The translations under genes were made by a program, and so were the position numbers. Shown here in pieces: positions 1 through 5,566 of a stretch of 9,393 bases of DNA; positions within the stretch are counted from its first letter, which is position 1; each line of letters begins with the position of its first letter. Under the pieces are notes generated by a model, which saw nothing but the letters and a program-made list of their open reading frames with translations, was not told where the DNA came from and searched no databases. Where the stretch lies: contig CALQKQ020000111.1 in NCBI GenBank assembly GCA_943331195.2, positions 1 to 9,393 on the forward strand. The letters are read 5' to 3'. The DNA comes from Akkermansia muciniphila. GTDB taxonomy: Bacteria; Verrucomicrobiota; Verrucomicrobiia; Verrucomicrobiales; V1-33.

Positions 1-273
1 CCCCAGCGCCCGCTCCAGCCGCGCCACCACCACCTCCAGCGGCACATCAAAGCCCTCCGGCCGGTGCGGCACCCGCAGCAGCAAATGGAAGTGATTGTCC
101 ATGATGCAAAACGTCAGGACCTCCACCCCCAAAACATCCTCATAAGCCCGCACCAGCTTGAGCAGCATCTCCTTGCCCTCGTCGTCGAGGAGATACTTCC
201 GATCGTAAATCCGATTCACCACGTGAAAACACCCCGCCTGGGATCCATCGAAAAGAAAAGCTCGCGCAGGCAT
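1..273 (-). CDS. REP-associated tyrosine transposase (RAYT, Y1/HUH type), 5' part only
   Basis: Only the first 91 codons lie in the window; the gene runs off the left edge. The protein starts MPARAFLFDGSQAGCFHVVN and contains IMDNHFHLLLRVP at residues 57-69. The pair H61-F62-H63 is the HUH metal-binding motif that holds the divalent ion for single-strand DNA cleavage. The catalytic tyrosine should lie further on, outside the window. RAYTs are domesticated relatives of IS200/IS605 transposases that act on short REP-type palindromes and are usually single-copy genes without their own terminal repeats. ATG at 273 is the only start possible: an in-frame TGA lies five codons upstream (286-288). 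No Shine-Dalgarno sequence is visible. It lies 102 bases downstream of the SIR2-TPR gene on the same strand. Its coding strand is G-rich while its neighbours' minus strand is C-rich, which hints at a different history. Family assignment is confident; activity cannot be judged from this fragment. Confidence 0.86.
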   Translation of the reverse strand, partial: MPARAFLFDGSQAGCFHVVNRIYDRKYLLDDEGKEMLLKLVRAYEDVLGVEVLTFCIMDNHFHLLLRVPHRPEGFDVPLEVVVARLERALG

Positions 274-344
274 CGGAGGGAGGGGTCAGAGACTTCCCGA
301 AAATAACCTGACTAAACCAAAAATCCAGAGGTTTCTCTTGCAAA

Positions 345-355
345 TTACCTGGTAA
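345..355. promoter_or_regulatory. short inverted repeat TTACC-T-GGTAA in AT-rich gap
   Basis: The 102-base gap between the SIR2-TPR stop and the transposase start is AT-rich compared with its surroundings. It contains the 11-base inverted repeat TTACC T GGTAA. The loop is too short for an RNA hairpin, so a protein-binding site is more likely than a terminator. The same arms recur at 3073-3086 on the other side of the SIR2-TPR gene. No convincing -35/-10 pair for the transposase was found. Function is unknown. Confidence 0.25.
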
Positions 356-375
356 AATGCACAATGGCAGGAGGC

Positions 376-2706
376 CTAGCTTGCGGGTGTTCCCGGCTCG
401 TCGGGCCAGGGTGCGTTGAGGGGAATTGCTTGGACCAGGTTCCAGGTTGGTTCGGCATTGAGCTCGGCCAATTTAGATTCGTCGAGGATGGCTGCGGCCA
501 GCTTGCCGGCCAGTTGGGCTTGGAGGTCCGTCAACTTCGGGAAGGAAGCCGCCAACATGGCGTCAAAGTTCCATGGCGAGCGAGAATAACCGACATGGAG
601 CAGCGTCTTGAGTCGTCCCGAGGCGGAGCGCCCATCCCTCCCGGCTATGGTGGCCAGCAGCCAGCGCGAAAAGGTCACTTCACCTACTCCCATGTCATTG
701 CGCTCAGAGAGCTGCTCCCACGCCCGTTTCGCGAAGGGTGCGGCTTGGTCAAATTTGCCGCAGGCGATGAGGAACTGGGCGTAGTTGCTGAGGTTAGAGG
801 CGTGGTTGGGATCGGCGGCGAGGGCCTTGCGGTAATATTCCTGAGCCCGCGCTTCGTCCTGGCGCTGGGTTTGGAGGAAGACCGCGTAGCTTCCGAGGGT
901 ATTGGCGTGGTGGGGATCGGCGGCGATGGCCTTGAGGTAGTATTCCTCGGCGCGCGCATCGTCAGAGCGTTGGTTTTTGAGGAGGATCGCGTAGTTGGCG
1001 AGGGTGGTGGCGTGGTCGGGATCGGCGGTGAGAGCCTTGAGGTAAAACTCCTCGGCTCGGGCGTCGTCCTGGTGCTGGGTCCGGAGGAAATTCGCGTAGT
1101 TGCCGAGGTTGGTGGCGTCGTTGGGATCGGCGGCGATGGCCTTGAGGTAGTACTCCTCGGCTTGGGCATCGTCGATGCACTGGTCGCAGAGAAAGGTTGC
1201 GTAGTTGCCGAGGTTGGTGGCGTGGTTGGGATCGGCGGCGAGGGCCTTGAGGTAGTAGGCTTCGGCCCGGGCAAAGTCCTGGCGGTGGTCGCAGAGGAAG
1301 TTTGCATAGTTGCCGAGGGTGTCGGCATCGTTGGGATCGGCGGCGATGGCCTTGAGGTAGTATTCCTCGGCGCGGGCATCGTCTTGGCGCTGGTTTTTGA
1401 GGAAGATCGCGTAATTGCCGAGCATGGGAGGCGCGTTTTGGGTCTCCCTCAGGGCTTCTTCAAACAGGCGCTCTTTTTCATCTAAGTCTGTGGTGGTGTT
1501 GATGCGGACCTGCCAGTGCGACCACGGCAAGGAGCCATTTGGCTGCAGGTTAGTTGTCTCGTATGCGGCGTCGACAGCGCTGAGGGCATTGAGCAAGGCA
1601 GACGCAGGCAATGGACTGGCTGCCGGAGTGGCTTTAGGCAGGGATCTGCGCTGACCTAAGTCGCCGGAAGTAGTCTCTGGCGAAAATTTTCCCGCAGTAC
1701 TAGCTTTTAAAATAGCCGTTGGGATTTTATTTTTTTCGGTGGGAGGACTAGGGCGGAGCGGGGCGCGTTCACTGGTTTTTTCGGGGCTGGAGAGTTGCCC
1801 GAAGGGGGCTTCGAGCAGGGCCATCAATTCGTCAAAGTCGTCGATTTCGATCAAAGTGCCTGCCTGCTTTGAGACGAGGGCCTCGATGCGCGCGGTGGGT
1901 GGATCGTCGCGGTGCCAGCACCACAGGATGCCGCCGGGAATCGAGGTTGGCGGGAGACTTTCAAGAAGCCCCATGAGGGAGCCGTCGTTGCCGCCGTATC
2001 CGATGACGATGGGTGTATAGAGGCGGAAAATCTCAGTTAGGGCCTTGGCATAGCCTTCGGAGGCATGGGCGACTTCGATGGGGTTGCTTTGGGGGGCGAG
2101 GAGGAATTGGTGATGAAACTTGATGATGAGGGGGCGCCGGAGGGTGGGTCGGGCGAAGTCGGTGATGTCGCTGTGACCGAAGACGGTTGCGGTTTTTTTG
2201 CCGAGCGCGCCGAGGGTTTCTGCGGGGAAGTTGTCGAAGTTGGGGGTGATAACGACGTTGTGGCGGGAGGGCTTAGTGGAGTCGTCGGAGGCGAGGATTT
2301 CGGCCAGGGCGTAGTAGCCGTAACTGGGTTTGGCGGCTTCGATGAGGCGCTCGATTTCAGCATGCCCTTGGGCGCGGTCGTGTCCCCATTTGGCGTTGTA
2401 AATCTGGGGGTAAGCGGCGGCGACGTGGGTGATGCTGGTTTCCCGAGGGAGTCCAGGGATGCCGTGGTTGGCGTCGCTCAGCCACTGCGCGAAATCTTGG
2501 TTGTTGGGGTCGGCTCCGACAGCCTCGATGTGGAGGCGTTTCAGCCAGTCCTTGCCGAGTTCGCCGGCGGTTGGGATGCCAGAGGGCTTGGAAGCGCCGG
2601 CTCCGAGCACGAAGCAGAAGCGGCGATCTGGCATATTTTCATGAATATGGCGGACTTCGTTGACGAAGCCGAGGAGATGGATGCGACGGATGGGAGGATT
2701 GCTCAT
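376..2706 (-). CDS. SIR2-like domain fused to tetratricopeptide repeats; candidate NAD-consuming immune effector
   Basis: The protein has 776 residues. Residues 30-300 form a SIR2-like NAD-binding fold. The nucleotide loop is CFVLGAGASKPSGIPTAGEL (31-50), the site motif is ITPNFDN (153-159), IIKFHHQF (194-201) carries the likely catalytic His198, and IVIGYGGNDGS (233-243) matches the late glycine motif. N156 and H198 are spaced much as the catalytic Asn/His pair in bacterial SIR2 NADases such as ThsA. Residues about 304-375 are a Pro/Ser/Thr-rich linker. Seven TPR units of 35 residues start at 429, and a C-terminal helical cap contains a GYSRSPWNFDAML segment (about 705-717). There is no signal peptide or membrane segment, so it should be cytoplasmic. 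SIR2 domains joined to repeat or sensor modules often deplete NAD+ on phage infection; that role is inferred here. ATG 2706 has no Shine-Dalgarno sequence. Met25 is an alternative start, only ten residues before GAGAS. No partner gene is evident except the downstream transposase. A protein-sorting or deacylase role cannot be excluded. Confidence 0.85.
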   Translation of the reverse strand: MSNPPIRRIHLLGFVNEVRHIHENMPDRRFCFVLGAGASKPSGIPTAGELGKDWLKRLHIEAVGADPNNQDFAQWLSDANHGIPGLPRETSITHVAAAYPQIYNAKWGHDRAQGHAEIERLIEAAKPSYGYYALAEILASDDSTKPSRHNVVITPNFDNFPAETLGALGKKTATVFGHSDITDFARPTLRRPLIIKFHHQFLLAPQSNPIEVAHASEGYAKALTEIFRLYTPIVIGYGGNDGSLMGLLESLPPTSIPGGILWCWHRDDPPTARIEALVSKQAGTLIEIDDFDELMALLEAPFGQLSSPEKTSERAPLRPSPPTEKNKIPTAILKASTAGKFSPETTSGDLGQRRSLPKATPAASPLPASALLNALSAVDAAYETTNLQPNGSLPWSHWQVRINTTTDLDEKERLFEEALRETQNAPPMLGNYAIFLKNQRQDDARAEEYYLKAIAADPNDADTLGNYANFLCDHRQDFARAEAYYLKALAADPNHATNLGNYATFLCDQCIDDAQAEEYYLKAIAADPNDATNLGNYANFLRTQHQDDARAEEFYLKALTADPDHATTLANYAILLKNQRSDDARAEEYYLKAIAADPHHANTLGSYAVFLQTQRQDEARAQEYYRKALAADPNHASNLSNYAQFLIACGKFDQAAPFAKRAWEQLSERNDMGVGEVTFSRWLLATIAGRDGRSASGRLKTLLHVGYSRSPWNFDAMLAASFPKLTDLQAQLAGKLAAAILDESKLAELNAEPTWNLVQAIPLNAPWPDEPGTPAS
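688..1422 (-). repeat. seven tandem 105-bp units encoding TPR repeats
   Basis: Seven consecutive 105-base units encode residues 429-673 of the SIR2-TPR protein. The consensus begins LGNYA-FL, continues with D-ARAEEYYLKA, and ends (I/L)AADPN-A. Unit 1 is at 1318-1422 and unit 7 at 688-792; unit 7 is the most diverged (LSNYAQFLIACGKFDQA). Units 1, 3 and 5 read KAIAADP and units 2, 4 and 6 read KAL(A/T)ADP, so the array alternates. The DNA of unit 1 and unit 5 differs at about eight of 82 positions compared by eye, which points to recent duplication or gene conversion. The ligand or partner of the TPR surface is unknown. Confidence 0.88.
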
Positions 2707-3020
2707 GGAAGGGTTGAGGGTGGAAGGAAGTGGGGTGCCCAGGGCAGGGAGGTGCGGTCTTTGGGCGGGGCGCCGGGTGGCAGGGCGGCTCGGTTGGTAT
2801 GTTGTGGGCGGGCCGTTGGGGCGGGCCGTCTGGCTGCGCTTGGCGCGGCTGTGGCGCGGCGATGTGCGGTGATGCAGGACTTGGCCTTGCGGCCGAGGGG
2901 GGCGGAGGGCTGCGCTGAGGAGGCGGGGGACTGAGCGCGGGCGGGCATAGGGTGGATAGTCAGATGGGAGAGTTTATCTTAGGCAGGAATCCCTGACCGC
3001 AAAGCATTTCATAAATAAAT

Positions 3021-3041
3021 GCGAGCCCCACATGGGCTCGC
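3021..3041 (-). terminator. 8-bp perfect hairpin with T-rich tail on the minus strand; possible attenuator or small-RNA terminator
   Basis: The arms GCGAGCCC (3021-3028) and GGGCTCGC (3034-3041) pair perfectly around a 5-base loop. Read on the minus strand, the stem is followed by ATTTATTTAT, a weak version of an intrinsic terminator tail. On the plus strand it is followed by an A-rich run instead. No recognised gene lies upstream on either strand to be terminated. If used on the minus strand, it would end a short RNA starting near 3045-3100 or attenuate a long leader of the SIR2-TPR gene. A DNA-level role as a REP-like palindrome or operator is equally possible. Confidence 0.4.
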
Positions 3042-3058
3042 TAAAACAAAAAATAAAC

Positions 3059-3086
3059 TTACCTAACTAAATTTACCAAAGGGTAA
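3059..3086. promoter_or_regulatory. cluster of TTACC boxes
   Basis: TTACC occurs at 3059-3063 and again at 3073-3077, 14 bases apart. It is followed by GGTAA at 3082-3086, so the last two form an inverted repeat with a 4-base spacer. The surroundings are AT-rich within a GC-rich genome, as expected of a promoter or operator region for the divergent genes. No known regulator is assigned. Confidence 0.25.
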
Positions 3087-3163
3087 GGGGGGTGGGATCT
3101 GGGCGGAGGGTGTTTTGGGCAGGAAGCAGGGTGCCTGTTGAAGGCCACTGGGTGAGAGGGGGG

Positions 3164-3187
3164 GATCTTAAGATCAAAACTGTTTTG
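3164..3187. promoter_or_regulatory. two adjoining palindromes upstream of the TMEM43-like gene
   Basis: GATCTTAAGATC at 3164-3175 is a perfect 12-base palindrome. Sharing its last base is CAAAAC T GTTTTG at 3175-3187, with perfect 6-base arms around one central base. Both could be dimer-binding operator sites about 150-175 bases before the TMEM43-like ATG. No family of regulator can be named from sequence alone. Confidence 0.35.
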
Positions 3188-3216
3188 GGGATTTTTCCAC
3201 GATTGAATCCCGCTTC

Positions 3217-3258
3217 AGGGAACTTGACTGCGGCTGCCGAGTCCTTGTAGAGTTCCCT
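3217..3258 (+). promoter_or_regulatory. nested inverted repeat in the TMEM43-like gene leader
   Basis: Outer arms AGGGAACT (3217-3224) and AGTTCCCT (3251-3258) are perfectly complementary. Inside them GACT (3226-3229) pairs with AGTC (3240-3243), and CGG (3231-3233) pairs with CCG (3237-3239) around a CTG loop. As RNA this would be a stem of 15 pairs with a bulged G and an asymmetric internal loop. A possible -35 box TTGACT (3224-3229) lies inside it, but the matching -10 (about 3246-3251) is poor. It has no T tract, so it is not an ordinary terminator. It could be a structured leader or an operator. Confidence 0.35.
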
Positions 3259-3339
3259 TCTGATTTTCGCCCCTTTGGTTCTGCGAGCCTATTGTGGTGT
3301 TGGAAAAGCCTTAAAACCATCGACTGGCCCTTTGAACTC

Positions 3340-4509
3340 ATGCCTGACTCCTTCACTGAAACCACGAGCCAGGGCTGGTTCAGCCGCATGGGGGACTCCA
3401 TCAAGGGGATTGTGTTGGGGCTGCTGCTGATTCCCCTGAGTTTTGTAGTGCTGTGGTGGAACGAGGGCCGGGCGCTCACGACTGCTAACAGTTTGCAAGA
3501 AGGGGCTGCGGCGGTGGTGGAGGTGGCTGCGGACCAAGTGGATCCCGCGAACAACAAGCGTCTCATCCACGTGCATGGCGAAGCGCGCGCGGCGAATCCG
3601 GTGGCCGACCCCTATTACGGTCTCAGTGCGCCAGGGTTGCGGCTGCAGCGCGCGGAGGAGATCTATCAGTGGGTGGAAACCTCCCAGTCGGAGAAGAAGC
3701 AAAAACTTGGCGGCACGGAGGAAACCGTCACGACGTATTCTTACGAGAAGAAATGGGTGGACCAGCCGGTGAGTTCGGCGGGTTTCAAAAAGCCGGAGGG
3801 CCACGCCAATGAGGGCGGCTTGATCGCGGGCAGCGGGGCCTTCAATGCGGAGCGGGTCACCTTGGGGGCCTTCCGGATTCCGGACAGCTTGGTGAGTCGG
3901 ATGGAGGGGGAGAGCGGCTATGCGGTTTCCGAGCAGGATCTGGCGACCTTGCCTGCGGACCTGAAGGCTAAGGGGCAGGAGCAGGTGGAGGCGGGCGCGT
4001 TTTATTTTGGTGCGACGCCGGGGACGCCGCAAATCGGCGACGTGCGCACCTCGTTCAAGATCGTGAAGCCGGGCCCTTTCAGCCTGGTGGCCGCGCAGAT
4101 GGGGGAAACCTTTGAACCCTACCCCACCAAGGCCGGTGACTTCATCAGCTTCATTGAGGCGGGGACGGTGAGCGCGCAAAGCATGTTTCAGAAGGCGGTG
4201 CAGGCGAATCGGCTGATGACGTGGTTGCTGCGCTTGGGCGGCTTTTTGCTGATGGCCTTTGGGTTCATGGCGATGCTGCGGCCCTTGGGTGTTTTGGGCA
4301 GCGTGGTTCCTTTTTTGGGCCATCTGGTGGGCATGGGCACGGGGTTGATCTCGTTTGCGCTAGCGGGGGCGATTTCGCTGGTGGTCATTGCGGTGGCTTG
4401 GTTTGCGGTGCGCCCGGGGTTGAGCGTTGGGCTGGTGGGGCTGGCGCTTGGCGGTTTTTTCTTGGTGCGCAAACTGGCGGCCCGCAGCAAGCCTGGGCTG
4501 CCCGCCTGA
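3340..4509 (+). CDS. TMEM43/LUMA-family membrane protein
   Basis: The protein has 389 residues from ATG 3340. A TTG start at 3292 would add 16 residues (MWCWKSLK...) ahead of a normal N-terminus and is less likely; neither start has a clear Shine-Dalgarno sequence. One membrane segment (about 22-40, ending VVLWWNEGRA) precedes a large soluble domain (about 45-290). Three further membrane segments follow (about 293-312, 324-357 possibly split, 359-378). Family signatures are WWNEGRA after the first helix, YSYEKKWVDQPVSSAGF (133-149), IGDVRTSFK (232-240) and PGPFSLVAAQMG (244-255). The animal TMEM43 protein sits in the endoplasmic reticulum and inner nuclear membrane and organises membrane proteins. 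The bacterial role is not established and is not inferred here beyond an integral membrane protein. The next gene on the same strand is a CDF metal exporter 142 bases downstream, so co-transcription is possible. Family assignment is firm. Confidence 0.85.
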   Translation: MPDSFTETTSQGWFSRMGDSIKGIVLGLLLIPLSFVVLWWNEGRALTTANSLQEGAAAVVEVAADQVDPANNKRLIHVHGEARAANPVADPYYGLSAPGLRLQRAEEIYQWVETSQSEKKQKLGGTEETVTTYSYEKKWVDQPVSSAGFKKPEGHANEGGLIAGSGAFNAERVTLGAFRIPDSLVSRMEGESGYAVSEQDLATLPADLKAKGQEQVEAGAFYFGATPGTPQIGDVRTSFKIVKPGPFSLVAAQMGETFEPYPTKAGDFISFIEAGTVSAQSMFQKAVQANRLMTWLLRLGGFLLMAFGFMAMLRPLGVLGSVVPFLGHLVGMGTGLISFALAGAISLVVIAVAWFAVRPGLSVGLVGLALGGFFLVRKLAARSKPGLPA

Positions 4510-4651
4510 GGCGGAAGTGGGGAGGGAAACGGCAGGTTGGGCGAGCGCGGCGCGTGGCTCCGGGGGCAGGCTTTGAGCTTCGTCAAGGAGCCGCCAGCTG
4601 CCTGGGGGCGTTGCCGGGTTGCATTGCCTGGGGAAGGGAGCAGTCTGGAGG

Positions 4652-5566
4652 ATGATCCCGGCTTCACCTGTGACTCGCTTTGCGCTGCTTTCGGTGGGGG
4701 CTGCGGTGGCGACGTTTGTGCTGAAGTTGGTGGCCTGGCACCTCACGGGCTCGGTGACCTTGCTTTCGGATGCGTTGGAGTCGGTGGCCAATTTGGCGGC
4801 GGCCTTGGTGGCGGTGGCGTCGGTGACGGTGTCGGCGCGGCCTGCGGATGAGGAGCATCCCTATGGGCACACCAAGGTGGAGTATTTTGCGGGGGGGGTG
4901 GAGGGGGCGTTGATTTTGGTGGCGGGGGCGGGGATTGGGTGGAATGCGGTGGAGCGGTTTTTCCATCCGGCGGCCCTGACGGGATTTACGGCGGGGCTGT
5001 TGGTTTCGGTGGGGGCCTCGGCGATTAACTTGTGGGTGGCGCGGCTGCTGTTGCGGGCGGCGCGGCGCTATCACAGCGTGGCCTTGAAGGCGGATGGGCA
5101 GCATTTGATGTCGGACGTTTGGACTTCGGTGGCGGCGGTGGGGGGGCTGTTATTAGTGAAGGCGACGGGCTGGGGCTGGCTGGATCCGGCGCTGGGCTTG
5201 GTGTTGGCGTTTCACATTGTGTTTACTGGGGTGGATTTATTGAGGCAGTCGATGTTGGGATTGATGGACACGGTGGTGCCGGCGGAGGAATTGGGGAAGA
5301 TCAAGGGGGTGCTGGCGAGCTATGAGGCCCAGGGCTTGCACTGGCATGCGCTGCGCACGCGGGAGGCTGGGGTGCGGCGTTTCATGTCGGTGCACTTACT
5401 GGTGCCGGGGGAATGGACGGTGCAGCGGGGGCACGATTTGGCGGAGGAATTGGAAGCGGCCTTGCGGGCGGTGGTGCCGCGCTTGCATGTGTTGACGCAT
5501 TTGGAGCCGATTGAGGATCCGGCGTCGTTCCGCGATGCGGGGCTGGCGGCGGTGGTGCCGGACTAG
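4652..5566 (+). CDS. cation diffusion facilitator (CDF) metal transporter, FieF/YiiP-like, with altered transmembrane site
   Basis: The protein has 304 residues, about the length of FieF/YiiP. ATG 4652 is preferred over the upstream TTG 4619; GGAGG abuts the ATG and AAGGGAG lies 11 bases before it. The family exchanges cytoplasmic divalent metal for protons as a dimer with six helices per subunit. Compared with YiiP residues, site B is kept: D66, H69, H73 in ADEEHPYGHTK. In the C-terminal domain H232, H248, H261 and H283 are present and D285 is Glu (HLEP). In site A the helix-5 pair H151/D155 (HLMSD) is kept, but the helix-2 aspartates are replaced by E43 and N47 (SDALESVAN). A transporter role is secure; the metal cannot be assigned, and the site A change argues against copying Zn/Fe from YiiP. 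An eight-G run (4891-4898) lies in the coding sequence. Its TAG stop overlaps that of the converging gene. Confidence 0.9.
   Translation: MIPASPVTRFALLSVGAAVATFVLKLVAWHLTGSVTLLSDALESVANLAAALVAVASVTVSARPADEEHPYGHTKVEYFAGGVEGALILVAGAGIGWNAVERFFHPAALTGFTAGLLVSVGASAINLWVARLLLRAARRYHSVALKADGQHLMSDVWTSVAAVGGLLLVKATGWGWLDPALGLVLAFHIVFTGVDLLRQSMLGLMDTVVPAEELGKIKGVLASYEAQGLHWHALRTREAGVRRFMSVHLLVPGEWTVQRGHDLAEELEAALRAVVPRLHVLTHLEPIEDPASFRDAGLAAVVPD

Larger units (their letters stand above)
2707..3339. other. 633-base gene-free region between divergent genes
   Basis: This region lies between the SIR2-TPR start (minus) and the TMEM43-like start (plus). Positions 2707-2945 are very G-rich on the plus strand and look neither like a promoter nor like a credible gene; the small open frames there are Pro/Ala/Arg- or Gly-rich and match nothing known to me. 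Positions about 2995-3086 form an AT-rich island with a hairpin at 3021-3041 and TTACC boxes. Positions 3087-3163 are G-rich again. Positions 3164-3258 hold three inverted repeats. Both genes must be transcribed from promoters in this region, but no strong sigma-70 pair was found. Confidence 0.6.

Noticed and set aside
688..1422. Regular repeats as a CRISPR array
   Set aside because: The period is 105 bp with no unique spacers, and the units translate into TPR motifs in an open frame.
364..1485. Plus-strand 373-residue open frame with repeated VVGIGGDGLEVV-type segments
   Set aside because: It is the antisense image of the TPR-coding repeats. The repeat pattern comes from the 105-bp units, and the composition (Gly/Val/Glu only) is typical of a shadow frame.
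2065..2934. Plus-strand 289-residue Gly/Glu/Val-rich frame
   Set aside because: It lies antisense to the SIR2 domain, has no recognisable motif, and is kept open by the G-rich skew.
2703..2948. Minus-strand 81-residue frame ending in an ATGA overlap with the SIR2-TPR start
   Set aside because: The ATGA overlap would suit translational coupling, but the product is Pro/Ala/Arg low-complexity with no motif and no ribosome site. Chance is more likely in such GC-rich DNA.
4510..4651. Metal riboswitch or terminator between the TMEM43-like and CDF genes
   Set aside because: A weak CTTTGA-GCTTCG-TCAAGG stem and GGCTCC/GGAGCC arms are present, but there is no T tract. I could not match the known Mn (yybP-ykoY) or NiCo riboswitch cores.
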